The position numbers and the translations under genes are program-made. Of a DNA stretch of 15,709 nucleotides, positions 1 to 7,485 are shown in pieces (position 1 is the first letter of the stretch; every line of letters starts with the position of its first letter). Under the pieces are notes generated by a model, which was given only the letters and a program-made list of their open reading frames with translations, did no database searches and had not been told where the DNA came from. Source of the DNA: CAYVOV01 sp964453525 (GTDB taxonomy: Bacteria; Chloroflexota; Dehalococcoidia; Dehalococcoidales; UBA2162); assembly GCA_964453525.1 (NCBI GenBank), contig CAYVOV010000035.1, positions 1 to 15,709 on the forward strand. Direction: 5' to 3'.

Positions 1-162
1 ACCCCCGCTTGAATAGTAGGATAAATCCCCCCACCAACTAAAAGCAAATAAAACCAGTAATGGCGGACATAGAAACATGGCTAGAAACTCACCTATAAAC
101 CTGTAACCGTTCGTTCGTTGTAGACCTATACATTATAAGTCGTGGCATTATGAGGTGTAATT

Positions 163-1590
163 ATGAATAAGAGTTTGTCGGTTAAGTCGATTATCGAACC
201 CGCGAGAGAAACAAAGGTATGCTACGAAGCCGATGTGGTGGTGGTCGGCGGAGGTCCGGGCGGAGTGGGAGCTGCCGTTTGCGCTGCAAGGTCGGGAGCT
301 GATACTGTGCTAATCGAAAGGTATGGGCACCTGGGAGGTATGGCTACAGGGGGGCTGGTTAATATCATCCCCAATCTCGGTGACATTTACGGGGAGCAGC
401 ACATCGCTGGCATCTGCCAGGAGGTTATCGATAGGATGGATGCCAGGGGAGCCGCTTCATATCCTAAAAAGTCGGACTGGGGCACCTCCGATAGAAAGGT
501 GGTCGATTATTATCTCAATGCCAACTTGCGTAATTTCTACGTGCGTAAAAATAACAAGCTGGATGAGGAGATTGTGCTCTACTCTGTACTTGTCGATCCC
601 GAGGTGCTCAAGGACGAACTCAACGACATGGTGAAAGAAGCAGGCGTCAAGTTGTACCTCCACTCCTGGGGAAGTCAACCTATCATGGAAGGCAACCAAG
701 TAAAGGGGGTCATCTTCGAGAGTAAGTCCGGTAGGCAGGCGATACTCGGCAAGGTAATTATCGATTCCACCGGTGATGGCGACCTGCTGCCTTATACCGG
801 AGCCGAATTAATAACCGAAATGAAACGCCCCAGCAGGATTGCCAACCTGGCTTTCTGCTTCTGGATAACCAACGTCGATAACAACAAAGAGGATGAATTC
901 AAGGCATCTCAGCCGGAGAAGTATGAAGAACTGATGAAGGAGCTTTCGGAAAAGCGCGGGTTTATCAGGCACTTCCGGGGGCTGCTTAAAGACCAGGAAA
1001 GCGTAATCTGGTTCCACCCCCACATACCCGCTAAAGACCAGACTGACGTCGAGGAAATGACACATGTAGACGTCGATACCCGGAAAAGAGCGCTTATTAC
1101 ATGGGAGTTTCTAAAGAAATATGTCCCAGGATATGAAAAGAGCTATATCATGCTTACCGCTCCGCAACTCGGTACCACCGGTGGAAGGCGGGTCGTTGGC
1201 GAATATATACTCACCGAAAATGACATGAACACGGACAAACCATTCGATGACACAATAGCAGTTTTCGCTGGCAATGACCGCGGTGACCTTTCTCATCGAT
1301 ATCCGAAGATGTATATTCCGTATCGCAGCCTCGTACCACGGGATGTTGAAGGAATGCTCGTTGCCTGTCGCGCTTTCTCGTCCGAAGACTCCGTCAATAA
1401 GCACTTTAACCTTATTCCTCACTGCCTCTGCTTCGGGCAGGCTGCCAGAACTGCGGCAGCAATAGCACTGGACAGTGGGGTAAGCGTTAAAAAGGTGGAC
1501 ATCAAAGCCTTACAGAAAAGCTTACTAAAGCAGGGAGTGATTCTGCCGAGCTTCCAACAAACTAGAAACGGAACCAGAGTCTTATCGTAG
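163..1590 (+). CDS. FAD-dependent oxidoreductase (FAD_oxidored type)
   Basis: A 475-residue flavoprotein, probably cytoplasmic: no signal peptide or membrane segment is visible. The N-terminal dinucleotide-binding fold is clear. A beta strand (residues 24-28) leads into GGGPGGVGAA (29-38), the FAD ADP-binding GxGxxG loop, and an acidic residue at the end of the second strand (E52 in VLIERYG) would bind the ribose. GHLGGMATGG (55-64) follows, as is usual in the PF12831-type family, and a second conserved FAD contact region STGDGDLLPYTGAE lies near residue 201. The start is set by GAGGTG about 5 bases upstream of the ATG. Substrate cannot be told from sequence; the family includes many uncharacterised dehydrogenases or reductases. 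The gene stands alone, 200 bp from the convergent dehydratase genes. Family assignment is sure; the reaction is not. Confidence 0.88.
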   Translation: MNKSLSVKSIIEPARETKVCYEADVVVVGGGPGGVGAAVCAARSGADTVLIERYGHLGGMATGGLVNIIPNLGDIYGEQHIAGICQEVIDRMDARGAASYPKKSDWGTSDRKVVDYYLNANLRNFYVRKNNKLDEEIVLYSVLVDPEVLKDELNDMVKEAGVKLYLHSWGSQPIMEGNQVKGVIFESKSGRQAILGKVIIDSTGDGDLLPYTGAELITEMKRPSRIANLAFCFWITNVDNNKEDEFKASQPEKYEELMKELSEKRGFIRHFRGLLKDQESVIWFHPHIPAKDQTDVEEMTHVDVDTRKRALITWEFLKKYVPGYEKSYIMLTAPQLGTTGGRRVVGEYILTENDMNTDKPFDDTIAVFAGNDRGDLSHRYPKMYIPYRSLVPRDVEGMLVACRAFSSEDSVNKHFNLIPHCLCFGQAARTAAAIALDSGVSVKKVDIKALQKSLLKQGVILPSFQQTRNGTRVLS

Positions 1591-1793
1591 AGCCCAATTA
1601 TTATTTTAATATACGGTTGATGTTTGTTTGCTAACTCGTGCATACAGCATCTCGACACCTTAGTTGGCTGTACTTTCTAAGCGGGGCTGAAGTATGTAGC
1701 CTTCATCGGTTACAAGGTAATTGCGAAGACATGGCAAATATCGAGAAAATTAACAACATCTCATTTTCACCCTCGTCTAATGCAATAACCCTT
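1591..1793. other. Intergenic region between convergent genes
   Basis: About 200 bases separate the ends of the oxidoreductase and the LeuD-like gene, which face each other. I see no convincing terminator hairpin, RNA or coding sequence here. An open frame on the plus strand runs through it into the dehydratase gene but has neither a ribosome site nor protein-like composition. Confidence 0.4.
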
Positions 1794-2357
1794 CTATTGA
1801 GGTGGAGGTACTTGGGCATATAGCGGGACCTCACCTTTTGGTATTTTTTCTCTCAATAGTGGATACAGACCACCAGCTTCGATAATCTCTAAAAGGAAGT
1901 CAGGATACGGATCAAATTTTATCATTTCACCGGTAGTGAGGTTCTGGAGCTTCCCAGTCTTAAGGTTCACCTCAAGTTCATCTCCTTGACTCACTTTACT
2001 CTTTATACCTGGCAATTCAATTACAGGCACTCCTATATGAATCGAATTCCTGAGGAAGTTCCGGTTTGTAGATTCACAAATTACAGCCGATACTCCACAC
2101 CCCTTTATCGATAAAGGAGCTGATTCATGGTCATGACCATAGCCCATATTCTCTCCGGCAACTATGAAATCACCCCTCTGGACTTTATTAGGGAATTCAG
2201 GGTCCAAGTTGGTCATGCAGTATTTGCCCCAGTCTTCTTCTGTCTGTGGCCTGTCTCCGCTTTTAGTAGCTTCGATCGGACAAATATCAAAATCGACATC
2301 AAGAATATCTCCGAATACCCATGCTTTACCTTTTAAATTTCTTGTATCTATCATCAT
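1794..2357 (-). CDS. leuD: LeuD-like small subunit of an aconitase-family hydro-lyase
   Basis: A 187-residue protein with the swivel domain of 3-isopropylmalate dehydratase / homoaconitase small subunits. These pair with an iron-sulfur large subunit to isomerise or dehydrate a hydroxy di- or tricarboxylate. Family features visible are the N-terminal GKAWVFGDILDVDFDICP (10-27), RGDFIVAGENMGYG (61-74) and the long conserved NFLRNSIHIGVPVIE (100-114). Length is normal. The substrate loop is unusual: the family pattern GCGSSREHAP reads GYGHDHESAP (72-81), so the SSR residues that contact substrate in LeuD are not conserved. Leucine biosynthesis is therefore not assured, and a related dehydratase is possible. 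Translation is probably coupled to the upstream gene: the GAGGT ribosome site overlaps that gene's stop codon. Two adjacent ATGs (2357 and 2354) could serve as start. Confidence 0.8.
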   Translation of the reverse strand: MMIDTRNLKGKAWVFGDILDVDFDICPIEATKSGDRPQTEEDWGKYCMTNLDPEFPNKVQRGDFIVAGENMGYGHDHESAPLSIKGCGVSAVICESTNRNFLRNSIHIGVPVIELPGIKSKVSQGDELEVNLKTGKLQNLTTGEMIKFDPYPDFLLEIIEAGGLYPLLREKIPKGEVPLYAQVPPPQ

Positions 2358-2364
2358 CTCTACC

Positions 2365-3342
2365 TCAAAAATACTTTCTCGGATCAGTAATTTTACCTTC
2401 CAGTGCCGAGGCGGCTACTGTCGCCGGATTCGCCAGGTAAATGTCCGAATCGTGATGACCCGAACGCGCCGGATAATTACAGGTCCCGGTACCGATGCAC
2501 ACGTCTCCGGCAACCAGCGGTGTAATAAACCCACCGCACATGCCGCAGCAAGGCATTGGCACTTCGCACTCGGCTTCAGCGAATATCTCTATCAACCCTT
2601 CACGCGCTGCCTGCTTTATTACTTCAAGAGAACCGGGAGTCACACTGAGGCGTACATCTGGATGAACCTTTTTCCCTTTCAGTATCTTTGCCGCAATCCG
2701 CATATCATCGATTCGTGAATTAAAACAGGTGCCGATATAAGCCCTGTTAATTTTAATGCCTTCATGTTTGGTAACGGAGTTAACAGTCCACCGAAGCGGT
2801 GGTTCTACAACCTGGGGCTCGAGCGTCGATACATCGTATGTATACGTCATGGCGTACGTAGCATCAGGGTCGCTTAACAGAGTCTCGGCGATTTCCCGGT
2901 ATTTAAACCCCTCCACGTAATGAAGCACCAAACATGCTCTCTGCTCGGCAGGTACTTTGCGCAGGGCTTCCTGTATTGCCATCTCCTCACCCGTATTATC
3001 AGATTGATTTTCAACCTTCGGGGCACCGGATTTTTGGAAATCATCAAAAGGGATAAATGAAATGATTCTTCTCCTCCGGTAATACTGCCGGACATTATTT
3101 GTGGCAATACGGTAAAGCCATGCCTTGAGCCGAAGCTCTGAGTTTGTCTTCAAAATGCCTTTATATGCCTGAATAAATGTTTCTTGTGCCAGGTCTTGCG
3201 CCATCTCATAGTCCCCCGTCAATCGGTATAGATAACGAATGATGGGCACCTGATAGCACTCTACGATCTCTGCGAAGGCATCAACACCACCAGCGCGCAT
3301 TATAGATACCGCTTGCAAAGACCCTGGTTCCTTTTCAGCCAT
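2365..3342 (-). CDS. Chimera: ECF sigma factor N-part fused in frame to C-terminal third of a LeuC-like dehydratase
   Basis: Numbering is from the furthest upstream ATG (3441). I choose the ATG at 3342 (residue 34) because the extra 33 residues are not sigma-like and their beginning lies inside a 13-bp hairpin. Residues 54-125 are sigma-70 region 2, with DLAQETFIQAYK and WLYRIATNNVRQYYRRRR. Residues 153-188 begin region 4 (RKVPAEQRACLVLHYVEGFKYREIAETL) but stop before the turn and recognition helix. From residue 189 on, SDPDATYAMTYTYDVSTLEPQ begins the end of a LeuC/aconitase large subunit. It has all three iron-sulfur cysteines (C239 in GTCFNSR; C299 and C302 in CCGMC) and the family terminus GKITDPRKYF. 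The catalytic N-terminal two thirds of LeuC are absent, so neither half looks functional by itself. It may be a genomic rearrangement or a chimeric assembly joint near 2875-2880. The LeuD-like gene follows at 7 bp. Confidence 0.7.
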   Translation of the reverse strand: MAEKEPGSLQAVSIMRAGGVDAFAEIVECYQVPIIRYLYRLTGDYEMAQDLAQETFIQAYKGILKTNSELRLKAWLYRIATNNVRQYYRRRRIISFIPFDDFQKSGAPKVENQSDNTGEEMAIQEALRKVPAEQRACLVLHYVEGFKYREIAETLLSDPDATYAMTYTYDVSTLEPQVVEPPLRWTVNSVTKHEGIKINRAYIGTCFNSRIDDMRIAAKILKGKKVHPDVRLSVTPGSLEVIKQAAREGLIEIFAEAECEVPMPCCGMCGGFITPLVAGDVCIGTGTCNYPARSGHHDSDIYLANPATVAASALEGKITDPRKYF

Positions 3343-3426
3343 TCTATATACTATAATGCATGAGAATATCAAAACCGGACAATTTTGTGGTTTTATATTA
3401 TATACGGTTATATTTGTTATATATAG

Positions 3427-3456
3427 AAGCCAGTCCGCCATACGGCGGACTGGCTT
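3427..3456. repeat. Perfect 13-bp inverted repeat (hairpin)
   Basis: AAGCCAGTCCGCC (3427-3439) and its exact reverse complement (3444-3456) flank a 4-base loop. It lies upstream of the sigma-like gene, whose longest possible reading frame would begin inside it. Neither side carries a run of T, so it is a poor intrinsic terminator; it may be a processed or attenuating hairpin or a protein site. Confidence 0.6.
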
Positions 3457-3611
3457 TAACGCAGGCTATATTGAAAAAAGTTGACTAAACAATTACTCAA
3501 ATTGTTACTTTACTCTGAAGTGAAAAGGAATTAAAAAGTTTTTACGTCCATGTAGACATCCCGATGTTTGTCCATGTTCCAAATTATTCTGTTAGGGATA
3601 ATAATTACCTC

Positions 3612-3640
3612 TTGACATCGAATAAATAATAGTATAATAT
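3612..3640 (+). promoter_or_regulatory. Sigma-70 promoter of the membrane protein / regulator operon
   Basis: TTGACA at 3612-3617 is a consensus -35. A consensus TATAAT begins 15 bases further on (3633), and the overlapping TAATAT (3635-3640) gives the ideal 17-base spacing. Transcription would start around 3646-3648, inside the adjacent palindrome, about 30 bases before the start codon. Confidence 0.7.
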
Positions 3641-3657
3641 TAAAGTACTTTAATATT
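3636..3657. promoter_or_regulatory. 22-bp perfect palindrome, probable operator
   Basis: The half-site AATATTAAAGT is followed directly by its exact reverse complement, with no spacer. It overlaps the -10 element and the expected transcription start of the operon that encodes a winged-helix regulator. A dimeric regulator bound there would block transcription, so autorepression is the natural inference. Confidence 0.6.
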
Positions 3658-3676
3658 TAAAGCGGAGGTTACCTTT

Positions 3677-4294
3677 ATGGATACTTTGAATGAAAAGAAA
3701 ATCGAACGTAGGGTTTTCACCTCTTTCCTTCAGGACGGTTCTATCGAAGCTTTTACTGGTACCATTCTTCTGCAACTGGGACTTCCAGCACTATTTAGCC
3801 GGTCGGGCTTTGGTGACCTGCAAAGTGCCCTTATTACACTACCGACAGCACTAATATTGCTTACTGTAGTTTTTCTCGTCAGGAAGTTTGTTGTTACTCC
3901 CCGTCTTGGTCGTGTGAAATTTTTGCCTGAAAGACGGCACAGGTTGAGTAAGCTCATCATCGTGCCTATATTAACTCTAGCAGCAGGGGCAATAATTGGT
4001 TATATCTTTACAGAAAATGCTTCCATAAGAAACATCTTCATTGGTCTAATGCCATTCAGCCTGTCATCAATCATTGTATTTGGTGCTGCAGCTTATTTTC
4101 TGGATATGAAACGTTTGTATGTCTATGGAGTGATAGTTGGTATTGTTTTCCCCTTGGGTAAATACATAGAGACGATTATCATTTCTCGAAATACATTACC
4201 GGCAACAATATTATTTACCGCGTTTGTATTCTTAGTCATGGCTACGGCTGTCTTTGTGGCTTTCCTAAGAAAATATCACGAAACTAGGGTGTGA
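3677..4294 (+). CDS. Polytopic membrane protein of unknown function
   Basis: A 205-residue integral membrane protein. I do not recognise a named family. A hydrophilic N-terminus (1-20) is followed by hydrophobic stretches at about 25-42, 50-68, 92-111, 119-142, 147-165 and 176-197, giving five or six helices. Positively charged residues between helices (RKFVV..R..R, 69-90) suggest the inside loop. No catalytic or cofactor motif is visible. The ribosome site GCGGAGGT sits about 9 bases before the ATG. Its stop codon overlaps the start of a winged-helix regulator by 4 bases, so the two are translationally coupled. Membrane protein plus small regulator pairs of this kind often sense and answer the same signal, but that is inference. 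Confidence 0.75.
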   Translation: MDTLNEKKIERRVFTSFLQDGSIEAFTGTILLQLGLPALFSRSGFGDLQSALITLPTALILLTVVFLVRKFVVTPRLGRVKFLPERRHRLSKLIIVPILTLAAGAIIGYIFTENASIRNIFIGLMPFSLSSIIVFGAAAYFLDMKRLYVYGVIVGIVFPLGKYIETIIISRNTLPATILFTAFVFLVMATAVFVAFLRKYHETRV

Positions 4295-4638
4295 ACGAGT
4301 TGGAAGATCAGGGGAACAAACAAACAACAGACTCCATATCGGAGATTATGAAGATTGACCGTTTGGTACACTCGCCGGCAAGGCTGGCGATACTAACGTA
4401 CCTATCTGTCGTTGAAGAGGGAGATGCGGTTTATTTGTTAAATCAAACAGGATTAACATGGGGGAACCTTTCGGCCAATGTCACCAGGTTACAAGAAGCC
4501 GGATATATTGAGGTTGGCAAGGAATTCAAGGATAAGAAGCCCCATACTTTAATAAAACTAACTAATGAGGGAAGAAAGGCTTTCCATGACTACCAGAAAA
4601 AGATGAAGGGATTACTGGATATAAACAAGCCTATTTAG
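4291..4638 (+). CDS. Winged-helix transcriptional regulator (PF13601/MarR-like)
   Basis: A 115-residue cytoplasmic DNA-binding protein. Residues 26-40 (VHSPARLAILTYLSV) form helix 1. The helix-turn-helix falls at about 46-72 (AVYLLNQTGLTWGNLSANVTRLQEAGYIEV), and the wing is FKDKKPHTLIKLTNEGRKAF. The order 'TGLTxGNLSxxVxxLxxAGYIEV...K.....TxLxLTxxGRxAF' is the signature of the single-domain winged-helix family near MarR/ArsR. No metal-binding cysteine pair is present, so ArsR-type metal sensing is unlikely. The start is GTG, overlapping the stop of the membrane protein gene. It is the likely ligand of the palindrome at 3636-3657 and so an autorepressor; the effector is unknown. Confidence 0.85.
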   Translation: MNELEDQGNKQTTDSISEIMKIDRLVHSPARLAILTYLSVVEEGDAVYLLNQTGLTWGNLSANVTRLQEAGYIEVGKEFKDKKPHTLIKLTNEGRKAFHDYQKKMKGLLDINKPI

Positions 4639-4735
4639 AGGGAGAAGTCGTTAGTTTATACACAGTGTTGTGATATGCCACCGGATAACTTCAAGCGCTT
4701 AAGGCTTCGATTTTAATAAGCTAAGGAGAGAAAAA

Positions 4736-6151
4736 ATGTGCGGTGTAATCGGGATCGTAGGTAATAACTCAGTGGTCTCTCAGATATCAATCGGTTTGTA
4801 CGATCTTCAACATAGGGGAGAACAGGCGTTTGGCATCGCTACTTCAGACGGCAAGGATATATACAATTACACTAAGAAAGGTCTAGTAACAGAAGCTTTC
4901 TCTGAAGACAGAAAAGGGAAAGCTCCTGTTGAAAAATTACGGGGAAATTTGGGAATAGGGCATACTTTATATTCCACTATCGGATTAAGTGGGGAGGAAA
5001 AGCAGACAAAGTCCTTCCAGCCTCTTTTAGGTGACTTTCATGGGGAGAAGTTTGCCCTTGCTCACAATGGCAATCTTATCAATTTGGAACCTTTAAGGAA
5101 AGAGGCCGAAGATTCAGGTTATCATTTTAACTCTAAAGCCTCGGATACCGAAGTTATCGTTGCGCTTCTATCCTCTTCAAAGAAAACTGATTTTCTAGAA
5201 GCGCTTATCAGTATTCTACCAAGGCTCCAAGGAGCTTTTTCCCTAGTTATACTTCTTAGAGATAAAGTTATTGGAGTCAGGGACGGAAATGGTGTCAGAC
5301 CTCTCTGCCTAGGGAGGATAGGTAATTCATGTCATGTCATCGCGTCTGAAGATTGTGCTTTGCACACTTTAGGCGGTAGCTTCATCCGTGAACTCCGACC
5401 AGGCGAGCTTATAGTTATAAGCCATCATGGAATAGAGATGGCTCTTATTTGGGCTCAATCACCAAGACTCAAGCTTTGTATTTTTGAGTTGATATATTTT
5501 GCTCGTCCAGATAGTTCCATAGGCGGCCAACGCGTTTATTGGTATCGTGAAAAAGCTGGACAAGCTGTTGCGCAAGAACATCCTATTAAATGTGCTGACC
5601 TTGTTTCTTCTGTTCCAGAATCCGGGACAATCTATAATTACGGAGTCTCTCAAGCTCTCGGGATTCCTGTCAGGAGAGCGATATCAAGGAACAGGTATTA
5701 TGCAAGAAGGACATTCTTGATGCCTCGCGAAATCAATAGAAAGTCCCTTCAAGAATCCAAATTCTATATCTTAAGAGAGCTTGTTGCCAACAAAGTAGTA
5801 ATCATAACCGAAGATTCAATATTCCGTGGAAACGTTAGTCCAGAAGTTGTGGGAATGTTGAGAAAGATGGGAGTAAATGAAGTTCATCTATTGGTAGGTT
5901 CTGCTCCAATTAGTTATCCGTGTTTTTTAGGTATTGATATTCCCACTCAAGCGGAGCTTATTGCTGCAAATAATACTATAGATGAGATAAAAAAACAACT
6001 ATGTGTCGATTCATTGGGATATCTTAGTATTGAGGGTATGGTAAGATCTTCAGGTTTACCAGATTCTAGCCTATGCATGGGTTGCTTCACTGGAATATAT
6101 CCTGTGGACCCTCCCAAAAACCTTGTTATAAGAAGACCTTCTTGTAAGTAG
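4736..6151 (+). CDS. purF: PurF-family amidophosphoribosyltransferase, divergent
   Basis: A 471-residue homologue of PurF, which makes phosphoribosylamine from PRPP and glutamine in the first step of purine synthesis. The N-terminal Ntn glutaminase begins MCGV, giving Cys2 as nucleophile with no propeptide. NGN (111-113) and SDTE (136-139) are kept, as are the four cluster cysteines of the [4Fe-4S] subclass (C248, C396, C447, C450) and RNRYYARRTF (318-327). Departures stand out. The glutamine-binding arginine of GHTRYST is leucine (GHTLYST, L78). QHRGQE reads QHRGEQ. The PRPP loop DDSIVRGTT reads EDSIFRGNV (359-367). Activity may be reduced or changed, and a full-strength PurF may exist elsewhere in the genome. 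AAGGAG lies 8 bases upstream. No other pur gene is adjacent, which is unusual for a biosynthetic copy. Confidence 0.85.
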   Translation: MCGVIGIVGNNSVVSQISIGLYDLQHRGEQAFGIATSDGKDIYNYTKKGLVTEAFSEDRKGKAPVEKLRGNLGIGHTLYSTIGLSGEEKQTKSFQPLLGDFHGEKFALAHNGNLINLEPLRKEAEDSGYHFNSKASDTEVIVALLSSSKKTDFLEALISILPRLQGAFSLVILLRDKVIGVRDGNGVRPLCLGRIGNSCHVIASEDCALHTLGGSFIRELRPGELIVISHHGIEMALIWAQSPRLKLCIFELIYFARPDSSIGGQRVYWYREKAGQAVAQEHPIKCADLVSSVPESGTIYNYGVSQALGIPVRRAISRNRYYARRTFLMPREINRKSLQESKFYILRELVANKVVIITEDSIFRGNVSPEVVGMLRKMGVNEVHLLVGSAPISYPCFLGIDIPTQAELIAANNTIDEIKKQLCVDSLGYLSIEGMVRSSGLPDSSLCMGCFTGIYPVDPPKNLVIRRPSCK

Positions 6152-6640
6152 TCGATTTCCTTGTTGATCTATTCGTTTAAACTTCGGCTTTCCATAACCG
6201 GGAAACTCTAAGTCATGGTGTGGCTGTTTTCGGGGGGAAGGTCATCACTTGTCATGGCCACCTTCTTCTAAAATGATTCATAACTATCAATGAATATTTC
6301 GTTGTGTATTCGTTTACGTACAAGTTATTTGTTACATTATGATTTATTTGTAACCATTGTCAAGATAAGTTGAGTCCAGTACACTAACCACTTCCGATTG
6401 TTCATTAATATAATTCTGAAAACCAATGCGACTAATTTTGATCACCTCATCGGTAAATCCTCGATAGGCACAAAAATTATTGACAGCATCGTGAGACTCC
6501 CCACCTAGTTCTATATCCCGCCTAAACCATCATAAATGATAAATATTATTACCCACATAATCCCCCTCCCCCGTTGGAAATCATGCTAGTTCTTGAAATT
6601 TTACCTTATGACTGATTGTGCAATAGAGATTCAAAATGCT
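6152..6640. other. Long intergenic region, no gene recognised
   Basis: Nearly 490 bases, A+T-rich, with stops in all frames. An imperfect hairpin around 6237-6272 (GAAGGT...ACCTTC, followed by TTCT) could end the purF transcript, but it is weak. I see no RNA gene or tandem repeat. The large gap and the change of strand suggest a junction between unrelated units. Confidence 0.4.
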
Positions 6641-6676
6641 AAAGGCCCTGCCTTGTGCTATCAAGGCAGGGCCTTT
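6641..6676 (-). terminator. Strong hairpin after the ABC exporter genes
   Basis: AAAGGCCCTGCCTTG (6641-6655) pairs without mismatch to 6662-6676 around a 6-base loop: a 15-bp G+C-rich stem starting 20 bases past the permease stop codon. Read on the minus strand, the stem ends in CCTTT and is followed by a T-rich stretch (AGCATTTTG). It fits an intrinsic terminator for the minus-strand operon. Confidence 0.75.
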
Positions 6677-6696
6677 GACTTTCATACGGAGTTCTT

Positions 6697-7479
6697 CTAC
6701 TCCTGTTTGTTAAACGACCAGATAGCTCCGATGAGTAATGCTGTGCCCACGCCAAGAACTAGTAGTGCTGATTCCACAATGCCCATTGTATGGCCGAATA
6801 TCGTTACTCCGGCAACTTCGCTGCCTAAAAAGACCTGGCGGATGGCATCAATACCATAGGTAACTGGGTTAATCTTGGAAAGCACCTCAAGCCAGGTAGC
6901 CACACCAGTCAGCGGGAAAAAGATACCGGAGAGAAACATCATAGGGAATATCACGAGCTGCATGATTAGCTGGAAACCTTGTTGTGAGCGCATACGGGCG
7001 CCGATTAAAAGACCCAAAGCAGATAGGGCAATAGAAAGGATTAGTATTAGCGGTATCAATCCAAGCACTGTTCCCCAATTAAGAGAAACGCCCACAATAG
7101 GGGCAATCACCAGCATGATAGCACCTTGGATGATGGCAATGCCAGCGGCACCTACAGCTTTGCCCAAAAGTATTCCACTACGGTTTAATGGCGAAACCAG
7201 CACCTCCTTGAGAAAACCGAACTCCCTGTCCCATACAATTGACACTCCGGACATTATAGAGGTCATAAGCACCGTCATGGCTAGAATACCCGGGTACATA
7301 AACTGCAGGTAATCTACACCCGGCATCATCTGGCCGATAAGCTTACCGAAACCGGCTCCAAATATCACCAGGAACAGAACCGGCATAGTAAAAGAGGAGA
7401 ACATACGAGCACGATCCTGTATAAAGCGCAGGAACTCTCGATACGCTATTACCCATATTGAACGAAAAAACTTTGCCAT
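6697..7479 (-). CDS. ABC-2 type transporter permease (DrrB-like)
   Basis: A 260-residue integral membrane subunit of an ABC exporter. The layout is that of ABC2_membrane proteins: a cytoplasmic N-terminus with an amphipathic REFLRFIQDRARMF (14-27), then hydrophobic segments at about 28-50, 60-83, 102-132, 138-161, 171-191 and 229-255. REFGFLKEVLVSPLNR (85-100) and INPVTYGIDAIRQVF (203-217) are the hallmark loops of the DrrB/NodJ group. It would form the channel with the ATPase encoded 6 bp upstream. Substrate is unknown: members export drugs, lipids or polysaccharides, and 'daunorubicin resistance' labels are by similarity only. It is the last gene of its unit, before a strong terminator. Confidence 0.88.
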   Translation of the reverse strand: MAKFFRSIWVIAYREFLRFIQDRARMFSSFTMPVLFLVIFGAGFGKLIGQMMPGVDYLQFMYPGILAMTVLMTSIMSGVSIVWDREFGFLKEVLVSPLNRSGILLGKAVGAAGIAIIQGAIMLVIAPIVGVSLNWGTVLGLIPLILILSIALSALGLLIGARMRSQQGFQLIMQLVIFPMMFLSGIFFPLTGVATWLEVLSKINPVTYGIDAIRQVFLGSEVAGVTIFGHTMGIVESALLVLGVGTALLIGAIWSFNKQE

Positions 7480-7485
7480 TTCTGT

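Noticed and set aside
1638..1823. Small plus-strand open frame after the oxidoreductase
   Set aside because: No ribosome site, overlaps the end of the LeuD-like gene and has no recognisable composition.
2164..2718. Plus-strand open frame of 184 codons
   Set aside because: It lies wholly antisense to the dehydratase subunit genes, whose family motifs are clear, and its translation has no protein-like features.
3343..3441. Upstream extension of the sigma-like protein by 33 residues
   Set aside because: The earliest ATG lies inside a 13-bp hairpin and the added residues do not resemble a sigma factor N-terminus; the ATG at 3342 begins just before the sigma-like sequence.
6875..7312. Plus-strand open frame of 145 codons
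   Set aside because: Antisense shadow of the ABC-2 permease, with no ribosome site and low-complexity composition.
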